The notes: generated by a model not told the origin, from the letters alone. A stretch of DNA of 64,000 nt from Platycarya strobilacea (GCA_036898215.1 CM072551.1:35074250-35138249); one strand, 5' to 3'. Positions 1 to 12,123 are shown, numbered from the stretch's first letter. Numbers and translations are program-made.

Positions 1-312
1 AATGGTCTCGTGCTTCACAAACTAGCCGTAGATATTTCTTCAACTGCTCCCATTTTGTTGCGAACACTCCCAACACTTGATTGACCACGACTTGGGAGTC
101 TACACGTACATCAACTTCTCTGGCTCTTAGGAGGCGACCTACAATTAGCCCAGTTAGGAGTGCTTCATATTCAACTTCGTTGTTGGTGACTTTGAAAGTA
201 AACTTGACTACATAGTTGTATCGCTCGCCATTAATTGTCAGAATATGGACCCCAGCCCCTCCTTCTGCTTTGTGTGAAAACCCGTCTACATACACGATCC
301 AAGGTTTCCCTT
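1..312 (-). pseudogene. Archaeal-type RNase H domain of the Tat-like element
   Basis: Reading the minus strand from about 312 gives an open frame running off the window edge. It contains VDGFSHKAEGGAG, then TNNEVEYEALLTGL, then VRVDSQVVVNQV. These match the three acidic motifs of the second RNase H found in Tat-lineage elements, with D (VDG), E (EVEYE) and D (DSQ) all retained. This frame differs from the frame of the upstream RNase H ORF, so a frameshift lies around 300-335. The domain would remove the RNA strand during reverse transcription or aid LTR processing. It is the best preserved part of the element. Confidence 0.75.
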
Positions 313-1594
313 GTGGGACTAAGGAAATTTATTTCTTCTGGGAAGCCTGTAAGTTCGACGATGAAGTCTGCCAAAATTTGTCCTTTGATCGCTGTTTTGG
401 GAGCATATTTCAAGTCGAACTCACTGAGCTCTATGGCATACTTTGTTAACCATCCCGAAGTATCATGTCTTTGTAGCACAGCTTTTAAGGGTTGGTCAGT
501 GGGTACTCGTACTATAAGAGCTTGGAAATATGGTCGGAGTGGCCTAGTCACGATAATTAGTGCAAAAGTCATCATCTCTACTTGAGGATATCTTGACTCT
601 GCCCCTCTAAAAGCCCGACTGATGTAATAAACTGGCCGTTGTCTTGCGGAGGTGTCCTTTACCAGGGCCACTAATGTTGTGTTAGGTGAGACAAATAGAC
701 TATTAATACCTCGCCTAGTATAGGCTGACTAAGTAACAGCGGGCTAGTTAAATATTCCTTCAATTCGCGGAAGGTCATATCGCATGATGGATCCCACTTG
801 TGGGCTTTTCTGAGTGCTTGAAAGAAATGGAGGCACCGGTCTGTAGACCGAGCAATGAAGCGGCTTAAGGCTGCCACTCGGCCCGCCAACTGTTGTATCT
901 CATGGTGATTTCGAGGCACGATCATTTGGGAAATCGCCTCCACTTTCTCTGGATTTGCCTCGATCCCTTTCTTGGACATCATGTATCCTAGAAACTTATC
1001 TGATCCTACTCCAAAGACACATTTGTTCGGGTTGAGTTTTATTTTGTAATGGTGCAAGACGGTGAAGGCTTCACGCAAGTCACCTATGTGTTGCTGGGTT
1101 CCTTACTCTTGACTAAAAGGTTGTCACCATATACCTTCATGTTTCGCCCTATCTGTTGTTTGAACATCCGATTTACTAGGCATTGATACATTGCCCCCAC
1201 ATTCTTCAGTCCAAAGGGCATTATCCTTTAGCAGTATAACCCTCGGTCAACAATAAAGGTTGTCTTCAGTGAAATCAACGCACATTAGACACCATCTTCG
1301 CCATTTACCGCTCGCCTTCCTTACGAGCACCACATTAGGCAGTCATTCGGGATAATGTACTTCCTTGATAAAATCTGCATTTAATAGGCGGTCGACTTCT
1401 TCGGATATGGTGGCGTATTTCTCGACACAAAAACTTCGCATCTTTTGTCTAACCTTTCGTGCATTAGGATTTACATTTAGATGATGTTCTGCGAGGTTGC
1501 TATCTATCCCTGTCATATCTTCATGGGTCCAGGCAAAAAGTTCTTGGTTTTCTGCCAAGAGCTTCCTGAGATTTTGCTTTAGGCCGGGTTCCAA
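231..1594 (-). pseudogene. Reverse transcriptase and RNase H of the Tat-like element
   Basis: The piece at 1343-1594 reads as the start of RT (LFAWTHEDMTGI, then KVRQKMRSF, ending FIKEVHYPE). Around 1100-1250 the frame is broken but MPFGLKNVGAMYQ and QIGRNMKVYGDNLLVKSKEP are legible. The polymerase YVDD box therefore reads YGDN, which should be inactive. About 40 residues before MPFGL appear to be missing. The piece at 671-1078 continues RT (NPNKCVFGV, KFLGYMMSKKGIEANPEK, MTFRELKEYL). The piece at 231-671 is the ordinary RNase H (RPVYYISRAFRGAESRYP, then LRPYFQ, then ILADFIVEL). At least two frame changes separate the three pieces. This is clearly a pseudogene. Confidence 0.85.
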
Positions 1595-2230
1595 TCTGGT
1601 GCCTATCTAAACTTTCTGTTCTGGTTTGGTCGAGTCAAGGACGACTAGCTCCAAGGTTTCGTCATTTTGATTTGCAGTTTCTACTATCTGAAATTCGTGT
1701 CTCAGCTCCCAAGAGTAACACTCTCGTGCCATGGTTTGCTCTCATTTAACCTCTCCCACACCTCCTAGGGTTGGGAACTTCATCTTCAGGTGGTATGTTG
1801 AGGTGATTGCTCTCAGGCAGTTCAAAGCTAGACGCCCCAGGATTGCGTTGTACGAGGAAGAGGTTTTGACCACTACAAAGTTGACCATGACCATAGATGT
1901 TCTGAGGGCTTTACTGGCCATGACAGGTAGAGTTATCACTCCTTCAAGTTTGATTGTCTTGCCGATGAATCCCTTTAGGGACATTGGGGTCGGCCTTAAT
2001 TTGTCTAGCTCGATTCCCATTTTGCTAAAGGCTTCCTAGTATAAGATGTTAGCCAAACTTACATTACCTACAAGGATTTTTCGGGTTCTGAAATTGGCAA
2101 CCAGCAAGGTTATTATCAAGGCATCATCGTGAGACTTTTTGACTCCTTCGTATTGTTCATTAAAAACTATTGGGAGATTCCTTGGTATAGGTGTTCGTCT
2201 CGACAATCCTCTGGTTGTGAAGACTTCACC
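1595..2230 (-). pseudogene. Aspartic protease region of the Tat-like element
   Basis: The minus strand reads GEVFTTRGLSRRTPIPRN, then KKSHDDALIITLLVANFRTR, then KILVGNVSLANILY-stop-EAF, then MGIELDKLRPTPMSLKGF. It continues to AILGRLALNCLRAITSTYH, MKFPT and MARECYSWELRH. This is the usual order around the Tat protease. The catalytic DNGSSAD-type motif reads GNVSLAN, so the active aspartate is gone, and an amber codon interrupts the protein just after it. A further amber codon lies before the RT start, near 1607. Confidence 0.75.
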
Positions 2231-2343
2231 ATATCGTGCCTCTCGGGCATATGCTTTCCTTGAAGCGGAGGTCTCACTCCTCTGGCCACGCCGCCAGCGA
2301 TGGTTTGTATTTCACCCAAGGGCCCTCTCGCTTAGGAGGATGG

Positions 2344-3400
2344 TAGGGGTGTAAAAAGACTGAACCGGACCGGCGGACCGGATCGGACCGGTTGTCCCGG
2401 ACCAGGACCGGACCGAACCGGTTGGAGTTCGGTCCGGTCCAGTCCAAAAAATATATGGACCGGAAAATTCCGGTCCGGTCTCGGTCCAGGGAGTTCATCC
2501 CCTTGGACCGGACCGGACCGGACCGAATCCCTATTTTTTTTTTTTTAAATATATGTATATATAAATAATAATATATAAATAATAATATTAATATTAATAT
2601 ATATTAATATATAATATATACTCTTATAATATTAACATATAAATAATAAATGTATTATTATTATTTAATATATTATTACTAATTTATTACTATTTACTAA
2701 CATATAAATATATAATATACTAATGTAAATTGTAATAATGTTATTACTTATTAGTTATAGTTTATTAACATATACTAATGTAATAATATTATTAGACTTT
2801 TAAATTATTAGTTATAGTTTACTAATATACTTAATATTTAATATTAACTAATATATTAATAGATAATATATACTCTTATATATTAATATATAAATAATAA
2901 GTGTATTATTATTATTATTTAATATATTATTAATAATTTATCACTATTTACTAACATATAAATATATAATATACTAATGTAAATTGTAATAATGTTATTA
3001 CTTATTAGTTATAGTTTATTAACATATACTAATGTGAAAGTGTTATTAGACTATTAGACTATTAGTTATAATTTACTAACATACTTAATATATAATATAT
3101 ACTAACATATTAATATATAATATATACTTTTATAATATTAACATATTATAATTTATAGTAATTAAATTTGGACCAAAAAAATATTTGATTATTGTAAAAT
3201 TATATATTAAAGTTAGCCCATTAAATCATATGGGGCACCCCTGGACCGGACCGGACCGCCCTAGACCGAATTGGACCGGACCGGTATGGACCGAACTCCT
3301 GTTCAGTCCGGTCCAGGGTGAGAGAATTCTTGGACTGAATGAAATCGGTCCACAAATTTCCCGGATCGGACCGGACCGGACTGGACCATTTACACCCCTA
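2344..3400. mobile_element. Non-autonomous hAT-like element with GGACC-rich ends
   Basis: The ends are TAGGGGTGTAAA at 2344 and its complement TTTACACCCCTA at 3389-3400. The flanking 8-mers are GAGGATGG (2336-2343) and GAGGGCGG (3401-3408), a 6/8 match that fits the 8 bp hAT target duplication. Both ends carry many copies of ACCGG/GGACC over about 150-180 bp. The core is extremely AT-rich, and a block near 2630-2810 recurs near 2880-3060. No transposase ORF is present. It sits inside the Tat-like element, between gag and protease, so it is younger than that element. Confidence 0.8.
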
Positions 3401-3409
3401 GAGGGCGGC

Positions 3410-4143
3410 TAGAGTTATTTTTTCATCCTAGTCGCCGATGGTCATACTCTCTTTATTGAACTGGGAGTGTAATTTTTTAGACTTTCTTGATCGCGCTATA
3501 TAACTGTGAGGAAATAAGTGGTGGGGCGCTTCCTTTTGCGACTTCCCAGAAACTGGGTTAGGAATAAGCATGCTAGACAATCAAAACTATCTACGAAACC
3601 AGTGTGGATGGTTTCGAACCACGTACATGCGGCTCCTTTAAGAATAAGGGAGATCGCCCGGCACGTCACTTTGCCAGGGTAGTCGTGCAAGTTCATGTGT
3701 GTCCTAAATGCTTCTATGTGCTCATACGGATCCTTGCTTCCATCATATAGCTCCATCTGTGGTATCTGGAATTTAGGAAGGAGGGGAACTGTCATCATGT
3801 TACCGCTATAAGGTGTGCCTGAGCCATGGCGTAGTTGCCCAGTGATGGTAAGTGCTTCTATTCGCTTGGCGATCCTTTCGTACTTGTCTTCAAGCTCCTT
3901 AAGGTCGAGGTACATTTTACGCTTATCCTCTTCTGCCAAGTTGGACTCACCCACCTGACGAGAATCCACGTGTTCGATGACAGTTGGCTCAATGCGGATT
4001 GTACGTTCTTCCTCAGCTTTCTGTAGCCTCACATTTTCTTCTGTCAACTTTCGAATAATCTCTTCCATTGCTTCTAGTTGGTCTTCCATTAAGGTGTTCT
4101 TTCCTAGATTGGAATCACGTTGTGGTCGGCTTGCAGATGACAC
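3410..4143 (-). pseudogene. Retrotransposon gag of the Tat-like element
   Basis: The 215-residue ORF at 3496-4143 starts MSSASRPQRDSNLG. It has a charged, coiled-coil-like stretch at residues 15-95 (MEEIIRKLTEENVRLQ and LKELEDKYERIAKRIEAL). The gag core follows at residues 120-205 (MELYDGSKDPYEHIEAFRTH, CRAISLILKGAACTWFETI, LFLTQFLGSRKRKRP). Downstream of its stop, in another frame, the homology resumes as HSQFNKESMTIGD-stop-DEKITLAAL, up to the hAT insertion point. Gag would form the virus-like particle. The protein is truncated by a frameshift and a stop codon. Confidence 0.85.
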
Positions 4144-4156
4144 GTATTTAGTGTGA

Positions 4157-4174
4157 TCTCACAAACGGCGTCAC
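4157..4174 (-). promoter_or_regulatory. Primer binding site of the Tat-like element
   Basis: Directly after the LTR end, the minus strand reads TGACGCCGTTTGTGAGAT. This is the decayed form of the TGGCGCCGTCTGTGGGAT site found intact in the other LTR element at 41174. The differences are transitions. Confidence 0.6.
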
Positions 4175-4920
4175 TGTTAATACGTGTTCCACACCTTGGG
4201 CCACTCAATGAATCCAAGTTTTCAGGCCCTGCTAAGAAAGGGAATAGGGCTTGACAACCTTGTGAGCACTCCAAAAATCTAGTTAGAAAGGAAATTATGT
4301 ATCGTATATAAAGATGAAAAGGTTGCTAAAAAATTATGTACCTGCGAATATCAATATTTCTTGCTATTTATAGGGGTCAAGAAGTAATGTGATTTTATCC
4401 TTGATGACTGAATCCGTTGGTGATGAGGATGATTCATCATACTCATAATTGTTTTTGTCTGGGGTCATTTATTGCTCTGGTAGGTAACGAATGGGATCAC
4501 GTTCCGCATTAAATGCAGGATAAGTTTGTGTCAGTTAATAACTAAAACACTTCTTCTCGAATGCTTTATCATTAATGCGATATGATTGGGAATAGAAAGT
4601 TATTTAATGCCTTACATAAGGTGGCCTTTTGTGGCCTCGACCACGTTTAGGGATGAACTTAGCGGAGCAAGGAGTGGGCTCCTCGCCTTTTCGCCTCATC
4701 CCTTTCTTCGGCGCATTGTCTCGTCAACCTTAGATTACCCTTTAATCAGGGTTGAGTTAGCTCTTCTGTCTTGGACTTATAAACCACATTCATCCTCTCC
4801 ATGAGCGCCTTTAGGTGGATGCCTAACCTGGTAGTGCCTGTTGAATGTGGATGTTGAGTTCGGATAGTTTTGCCCCTCCACAAAGACAAACGCCTTTAAA
4901 AGTTTTAATGTTAATTAACA
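4175..4920 (-). repeat. Probable 5' LTR of the Tat-like element
   Basis: On the minus strand the segment begins TGTTAAT and ends ATTAACA, giving the terminal inverted TG...CA expected of an LTR, and it abuts the primer site. A TATA-like CCTATAAATAGC lies at about 4365-4376. The partner LTR is outside the window, so the outer boundary rests only on the inverted heptamer. Confidence 0.5.
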
Positions 4921-5605
4921 TGAACCTGCAAGAAGTAGCGATGTTGATGAACCAAGAAAATCATGAAATTGTTGGAGAAAAAGAAAATAAAATGAAGAGA
5001 TAAGGGAGTGAAGCTTTAATGTTATGAAGAACAAACGACGGTATACCGTTGAGTAGAGATGTTGATGGTTAGTGGGTGGGGGATGGCTAGGGTCGATGGG
5101 AGTACTGGGTGAGGCTATGATGGGGCTTAGGTTTCATGAGAGAGAGAGAGAGAGAGGTGGGTTTGTGTAATACTCTGTATTGCAGCATACATCTTTGAAT
5201 TTGTGGACTCTACGTGGCGACAATATTTTATTAGAGTCTGTTATATGGGATTTAATGGATCAATCATATTTGAAAATAAACTCTTATATATATATATATA
5301 TATATTCTAGGTCGAAAGCAGCGTGCGAAACTCGTTGCCTAATTAAGTGAAACAATTTTTTTATAAAAATAATATAATTAAAAAAAATTAACAAGCATCT
5401 ATAGATAATAATAACTCAAACGTAAAAATTGGTTTGTGCCATCATCATCTCTCTAGTTTCCTTCTTCTCAGGAGCAATAGACAATTGTATATTTGGCATT
5501 CATGAATATTAGGATAAGACAGGAGATCAATAGACAAAAATTCCTATTCAAAAATTATATAACGATTTTATAATATACATCAAATTGAAGTTATACAATT
5601 GTACC
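4921..5605. other. Intergenic, no gene recognised
   Basis: No credible coding region was seen. The stretch holds a (GA)n microsatellite at about 5139-5156 and a (TA)n run at about 5286-5306. The rest is AT-rich sequence with no family I recognise. Confidence 0.5.
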
Positions 5606-5680
5606 TAGTTACCTGTATAATGTCAGCATCTTGACGTCTCGATTCTCGTACTTTCGTAAGGGGAAATTTGGGGTGTTACA
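5606..5680 (-). repeat. Fragment of the 5' end of a Del/Tekay-like LTR
   Basis: Read on the minus strand from 5680, the sequence starts TGTAACACCCCAAATTTCCC and continues with GAGAATCGAGACGTCAAGATG. This is collinear with the start of the large LTR at 49039 (TGTGACGCTCCCAAATTTCT, then GGGAATCGAGGCGTCAGGATG). The two share a family, and this copy is a truncated relic in the opposite orientation. Confidence 0.6.
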
Positions 5681-5756
5681 TATAATATTAATTTAAACAT
5701 GTTAATCTTAATAATTATGTGAATATAATATTTTTTGTACAGTTCTTTTCACATCG

Positions 5757-6645
5757 TTCAATTGACACCGACCGTTATTAGAATTCTTACTATAGATGCA
5801 ATTTTCGCCCTCGATAAAGCCATATATAATTGATCATGTGAAAAAATAGGATGAGGTAAATATATGCCAACAAAACCCGATATCTACCCTTGTGACTTAT
5901 TTATAGTCATTGCACAACTTAATTTATTAAGAAATTGAGTTCGTTTGAATAGAAAGTCACTATTTTCATCAATACTTGGTAAGAATAGAATCTTTGGAAT
6001 AAAAACTATTTTTCCGTTATGTTGCCCAACTACAATTTCTGAATTAATGACATTTCGATTAAAAGCCCGATAAATTAAACGTGTTCTGTTGCATAGTCCT
6101 TTTGAACAATTAATGTTTCTAAGTAGCATGATAAAATAGTTTTTCTTCAGTAATAATTCATGAGGAGGAAGTTCATTTGGAATTAGAGTATTTAGAAAAT
6201 CTTCCATAACGGATTGTTCAAATGTATCTATTGTTTTATTAAAACTATTATATCGCGTAAACTCACTAGGAAACCTATGAGTTAATAATGTATTTATTTC
6301 ATCAACAAAACTATTCATTGGTGTTAATATGGCCCGATTCATCATAGTTGAAATATTTATTGAATATTCATGAATATCATGAAAAACATCTATTAAATAA
6401 TCCAAAGAAGTATAGTCATCTTCATAGGGAACAAACATGCTATCAGGAATTTTTATGGTTTTATCAACTGTGATTGGTGGCAATCCTCTAATTCTAATAC
6501 ATACTCTGAAAAAACTAGATCCAATCGTGCTCGCATATTTTCAGTCAAATGAAAACTGATCATTATAGGCCACAAATAAGAAGATATCAAACTGACATTA
6601 ACCTGTTCTTGTCTTGTTCTTTTACGAACCATAGGTAAAATCTGT
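5757..6645 (-). pseudogene. Helitron helicase (Pif1-like C-terminal part), broken
   Basis: The ORF at 5884-6483 contains ILTPMNSFVDEINTLLTHRF, ELPPHELLLKKNYFIMLLRN, CNRTRLIYRAFNRNVI, EIVVGQHNGKIVFIPKI and LSCAMTINKSQG. These are the conserved motifs of the plant Helitron Pif1-family helicase C-terminus. Upstream, in another frame, QILPMVRKRTRQE and LTENMRARLDLVFSEYVLEL extend the match to about 6645. Downstream of an amber codon at 5884-5886, the same frame continues with FVGIYLPHPIFSHDQLYMAL and SRAK. The Rep nuclease domain and the helicase Walker A region are absent. The helicase would unwind DNA during rolling-circle transposition. This copy is inactive. Confidence 0.85.
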
Positions 6646-7970
6646 CAAAAATTTTCACCGAAAACAGAACTTCTCCGCCAAATGTTAACTTTGAATTATT
6701 GATGTCTCGGAGCATTTTATCTAATATTTTGATGTGTTGTTTTTACATTTTATCTTCTAGTGAAACACAATGATGAGTCCAAAATCATATTTTACATAAG
6801 AATTTAGTTTTACTGAGTTTAGGAGTCAAAAATCATATTTAGTAACAGTTGAGATTCAGTTTTACATAAGGTATATTTTGAAGTGTTTTGAATTTGGCTA
6901 GTTTTGTTATTGCATTTGTTTATTTTAGGGTTTAAATATGTATTTTTTATTGCTATGTTTATTTTACAGAGGATGTTAGATTATATATAATATGCATAAT
7001 GGTGGTGGAATTTTAATATGAAGATTAAAATATGCCTCCATATTTTAACTATACCATGTTTATTTTAAGCATTTACTTTTGAGGCATTTGAATTTTCTAG
7101 TATATGTTTTGGGAAACCATGAAACCTATTGCAGATTAAAAAAAAAAAAAAGCCTTTCAATTTTCTGGGTATTGTAAGTTTAGACCTATAAAAAGAAAAA
7201 ACAAAAACAAAATTATACTTAGATCACTTGAAAACATAATGGAGACCACCTTGAAGTGAATTGAAGAGGCTAGAAATATTATTTTTCTAGCGTGTTATAA
7301 ATTAATTTTTGTTAGTTAATTATTTACTACATTGGCATTTGTATCCATTTATTATCCTTGGCTTTTGTATTCATTTAAATTAATTTTGAAGGCTATTAAA
7401 ACCTTGTTGGAATTATATATCTACGAATAATTACTCACCCTAGCCAGACATGATTGACAAGTAGGTAAAATCATTACTATTGGATTATCAAAATTAGAAA
7501 GAATAGATTAACTTTGTTTAATCATATGTTATTTTAATTTTAGTTTAAAAATCTAAAAATATTATTTTATATAAAATTATAAATAAAATTGTAAGTCTAT
7601 TGGTACTGCTCTAGTTTAAAATCAAACAGTCATATTTCCTATATTGCTCTTTATATAAGCATTTTTTATTCATAGTATTTTGTTTTGACTATTATTATTA
7701 ATTGAATAATATTACAAATACACAATTCTGTGTACTTTTTACAGAATTAATAACGTGATAATGATATTACGTCAATTAAAATATTAAAAATATATAAAAC
7801 ACGATAAAAAAAATTAAAAATAAATAATACGAATAACTAAATCACAAGATGGATAAAATTAATATTTTTATACATGTATGTAAAAGTACAAAAATCGTAT
7901 ATAAACAATATTTTTATTATTAAATAATGATAGTTTTTATTTGCAAATATTATAATTTGTGAGATGTTAA
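6646..7970. other. Intergenic AT-rich sequence
   Basis: No ORF, RNA gene or recognisable element end was found. Part may be the rest of the Helitron, but no CTRR end with a 3' hairpin could be fixed. Confidence 0.5.
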
Positions 7971-9121
7971 TACTATAAGATATAAGGCTTTTTGCGGCGA
8001 CTTGGATTTGATTTTTACTTTGATAACATTTGGTAACAAAAGATTTAATTGTAAAAAAAAAAAAAAAAAGAGTGAACAAGATATAAGGCTTTTTGCGGTG
8101 ACTTAAAAATTGTGGCAAATAAGCACCTTCAGCTCTTTTTGGTGCACCGGCGCTGCACCGCTATAATCGAGCGGCTATAACTCTCTCCCTGCGAAGAAAG
8201 TGAAGCGCCGATGTTCTAAGGTTTTTTGCGGTAAATTTTAGTCGCCGCAAAAAGATAAAAAAAATTGCCGCAAATAAATTATTAACCCTGGTTAGGCTTT
8301 TTGGGATAGGATCATTTGCCGCGAGTTTTTACAAAAATAAAAAATAAAATAAAATAAGTTGCCAATCTTCATACAAATCCTGAATCGTGAAGCCTTAAAT
8401 AAAGTTTAAGTGATAATAAATTTATCAACAAACTTGCATATAATGAGTTATAGTTCTTAATTGAAAGTTATTGCAATAAACATTATCTTATATGAAAAAA
8501 ATGATATTAAAATAACGACTTGGGATTAATTGAAGAATTGGCCAGTAGTGAGTTTTGGGTCGTCCAGTCTTCATTACTAACGCCGGACAGAATAGCGATT
8601 ATTCTGCAGGCTAGTTTCAACAGATGAATTCACAGGGAAGAACACGAGAATTTTCGCCCAAAATACAGAGAATACGTCTCTGAAGAAAAACTGAATATTA
8701 TCAAATGAAAGAATGTCGAAAATCAGTCCACAAGCCGGACTAAATAGCTAAAATTCGTCTGTAACCGAATTTTACCAAAAATGGCAAAATCCCAAAAATA
8801 ACGTAAAGTTCAAATTTAAATTAAAATAAGCAATCTGCGAAAAATCCGGAACAAATCAGATTTAAAATGACTTCCTAACAAACATACGAAATATTACCAA
8901 AAATAGTAAAAAATAACTAAAAATGACAATTTGGGAGGGAAAATAGTGGAATTTGAGGTCGAAAAAAAGGCACATGGATCCATGCTCGATTTGGACAGTG
9001 TGCGCGTCGAAAAGAGCTTTCCGAATTGGGGTCTTATGCGCGATTCTGACACCTGTAACCAAAGTTATGGCCAAAAGACTGAAACGCACCTAAAACTCTC
9101 CCAATTAGAAAGAGATCACGA

Positions 9122-9255
9122 TCACTTCCGGCCTTTACGTTGATCTGCCAATTCATGGTACTTCAGCGCCATCAACGTGCAATCAGACAGTTCAGCATCA
9201 TCTGTCTCGGATCCCGCTGCATCAGAGCTGTTGATAGTTTGCAAGTTGAGAAGGC
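9122..9255 (-). other. Exon-like segment, unknown product
   Basis: On the minus strand a pyrimidine-rich stretch ending GATGTAG looks like a 3' splice site. From there the frame reads LLNLQTINSSDAAGSETDDA, then ELSDCTLMALKYHELADQRK, then GRK and a stop. It could be the last exon of a captured or decayed gene. A further exon-like block with AG and GT borders lies at about 10965-11040. A GA-rich, 5'UTR-like block lies at 12045-12120. I do not recognise the protein, and the splice sites are inferred. Confidence 0.3.
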
Positions 9256-10159
9256 CTACATCGGGAAAAAAAACAAAACAAATAAACAAGAAAATAAAAA
9301 TATCAAAAGGCCCCATCACCATCAATATGACAAACATAGAATAGCAAAATTTTGCATTAATAGCATCAAAACCCAATGCATAGCAATAGCTAGAATCAAA
9401 GTTAGTTGGCAAACCACATCTCCCTTCATAGCTATAGAAATAAAATTTACATGGACATTAACAATTGATCATCGGGATAAGAATATTAAACAATACTTTT
9501 CTCGGGAATAAAATCAATCAGTCCTTTAGGAATAAGAATAAAATCAATCAGTGTAGCCTATTTAATGTAAGCAATAAAAAACAAGTATCAGAAGATAAAG
9601 AAACCTAAAATGTACAATAACCACAATTAAAACTGGCAGTAAGGCATATTAGGTTCACATCCAAAGCCACCTCAATAGATTCATGCTGCAAAAGAATGAG
9701 TCACTGATGCAAAACCTCATACATAAGCATAAAGTTTGGGTTTTGACATGTATTCATTACCCCTATTAGAATGGTACATCTACATAATAGATAGAATATG
9801 GAGTAGTCGCAAATAAACAACAAAGCAAGATTTTACTGCACATAACAAAATCAAGGAGCTAAAAAAATATATAATAAGTTAGCATTTTATCTTATATAAG
9901 TTTAGGTATATCATGAGATCTGGAAAGTCAAACTCAAAAGAATAAAGAACCCTAACTCAAGACAAATAATTCTGACAATGAATCCCCTGTGCGGGCAACA
10001 ACATCAGCACTGATGCCAATCATTTCCAAAAGTTGCTGACAACCTAATTATTGTATCACATTGAAAGTCATCATTTTTTAGCAAATAAAAAAAGATGTTA
10101 TATGGTCATATTGCATGGTCAGCATCCAGTTTGAGATATAGTGGAAGAAAAGAGAGAAA

Positions 10160-10178
10160 GGGGGGGGGGGGGGGGGGG
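10160..10178 (+). repeat. Homopolymer of 19 G
   Basis: An uninterrupted run of 19 G residues preceded by a GA-rich tract. It has strong G-quadruplex potential, and its length is also prone to sequencing error. Confidence 0.9.
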
Positions 10179-12082
10179 AGGAGGAAGTAATCAAGCTTTT
10201 CCAACGATGGTGTGATGTTGCATGGTGTGATACTACATAGGAATTGCAAGTTTAACAATTTGGAATTAATTCACCCAGTGGTGTTATGCATTCAGATTTA
10301 TGCACTTTCAGTTTTAGCAATCTCATAATTTTTATAACGTTACCATTATTAAAATGTGTAAAATTTGAATTGCTCTCACACATAAAAACTCCATCCCACA
10401 GCCTAACAATCCTATTTTAAATGAACTAACTTTATTGAAATGCTTTATGCTAGAAACAACAAACATCCTTAAATGGTAATGTTTCTAAACTAGTAGACAT
10501 ATAAGTGGGATACATTTACCTTTATATCACTATCTCATCAGGTTTAAATGAATACAAATGAACACATTAATATTTTTTAACTTTTTTTTTTATAAGTAAA
10601 AGTTTTATTAATCAAAAGAGGTGGCACACATTAATATTTGTAAACTAGCAGACATATTCGATTAACTATTATTAATATGAATTTCTAAAAAAAATCTTTG
10701 TAATCCAGCAGTAAAACAACTTTCCTAGCATTAATAAGTTTTTGCAATTCAAACTGTAATTTTTCCTAATATCAATTTCTCAGCAATTTGGGTAGAATTA
10801 GAGCATTAGGTTATATAGATAAATTCTTGAGGATGTTCTACTTAGCAGCTTCGTTATTAATAGGAGAACCATAACTCGATGATGGTGTAAAAAAAAAAAC
10901 AAATAGAAGAGGATGTCCAGGGTTTAGCAGCACAAACAAACCATACCTTAGTTGAGGAAGAAATCAGTGCAACTCACTACACTCCTGCGCAGTCGCACCA
11001 CTCCAGTAGCTCTAATCTTGATTGAAACAACAACAACCCTATGCCAATAAGTGAAAGCAGTTAGTTTGAAAATAAGAACTCTAAAATTTTACCTACTTAC
11101 TCTTAACAAACCCAAATTTGAGCAATTAAACTATTAAACTATACTGTAAAAAACAGTCACATTTTACGTTCGCAAGAAACAGCAAATTAGTCCTATATAA
11201 TTGCTCATATTAAAAAAAAGTCCCGATCTAACTACTTAAGGTGCTGCTAGATACATGAAGATCAAATCATCCACAACACCAGATCTCCAAAAATGTGGCT
11301 TTTTAAACCATCCTGTTCGAGGGCAGATTTCATGAAAAATGTTAACGTACGTCTCCAAAAACTAATGAACAAAACAAGTATGCACAGTTGTAAATTTCAG
11401 CAAAAAATTCAAGATAAAATTAGTAACAGAAATTTCAGCCAAAAATTCAAAAAACTAATTTCAGCTTGAAGGATACAGAGACATGGTAATTTAAATTTTA
11501 GGCAATACGAATGAATAAAAAATTCGTGAAAATAATAACTAAGCATGTGAACAAACTGAAAGTGAAGCTAAAGTGTAATGTTGTTCAGATTCCCAATTTT
11601 TCCACTCAAGAGGAATATACTAGAGTAGATAAATTAGTCTTCATCATAACCAGTTGAGAAAATACCAGGGGAAATATTAGTAAAACAGAGATTAGAAAAC
11701 CACCGTAGTAGAAGTAATGAAAATAAGCTGAATGAATGTTCTTACAACAGTCGAATTCACAAATAATTGAGGCTCACCGATCAACTAAGTGCATATAAGC
11801 CCTAGGATTTGGGGATTACTGAAAATCCTTACCCGAGTTCAATGGAGTTCGCGAGGAGATGAGCCAATTAGTTTGGGTCTAAACAACCCTCAAACAATCC
11901 GTCTAAACCCAAGGGCGAAATCAATTTTGGAAGACAATGATAGCTGGTTTGGCGCTGGATAAACGAGAGAAGGTGCGTAGGGGAAAAAAGAACAAAAATA
12001 ACTTGGAGAAAGGGAAAATAAGTCTCACTCGCTAATAGAGACGGCGACGACGAAGGAACGGTGGCGACGACGACGGCACGAT

Positions 12083-12123
<41 letters not shown>

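Larger units (their letters stand above)
1..4920 (-). mobile_element. Decayed Ty3/gypsy LTR retrotransposon, Tat-like, truncated by window edge
   Basis: On the minus strand, from high to low coordinates, the order is LTR (4920-4175), primer site, gag, protease, RT, RNase H and a second, archaeal-type RNase H. The second RNase H after the normal one is a hallmark of the Tat/Ogre/Retand branch of Ty3/gypsy. All reading frames are broken by stops and frameshifts, and a hAT element (2344-3400) separates gag from protease. Integrase and the second LTR must lie outside the window, left of position 1. The order of domains is seen directly; assignment to Tat is from family knowledge. Confidence 0.85.

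Noticed and set aside
7837..8118. 93-codon minus-strand ORF
   Set aside because: It spans the poly-A run and the duplicated CACTA end, giving a Phe-rich low-complexity peptide.
9140..9511. 123-codon plus-strand ORF
   Set aside because: It is antisense to the exon-like segment at 9122-9255 and runs into A-rich, Lys/Asn-rich sequence.
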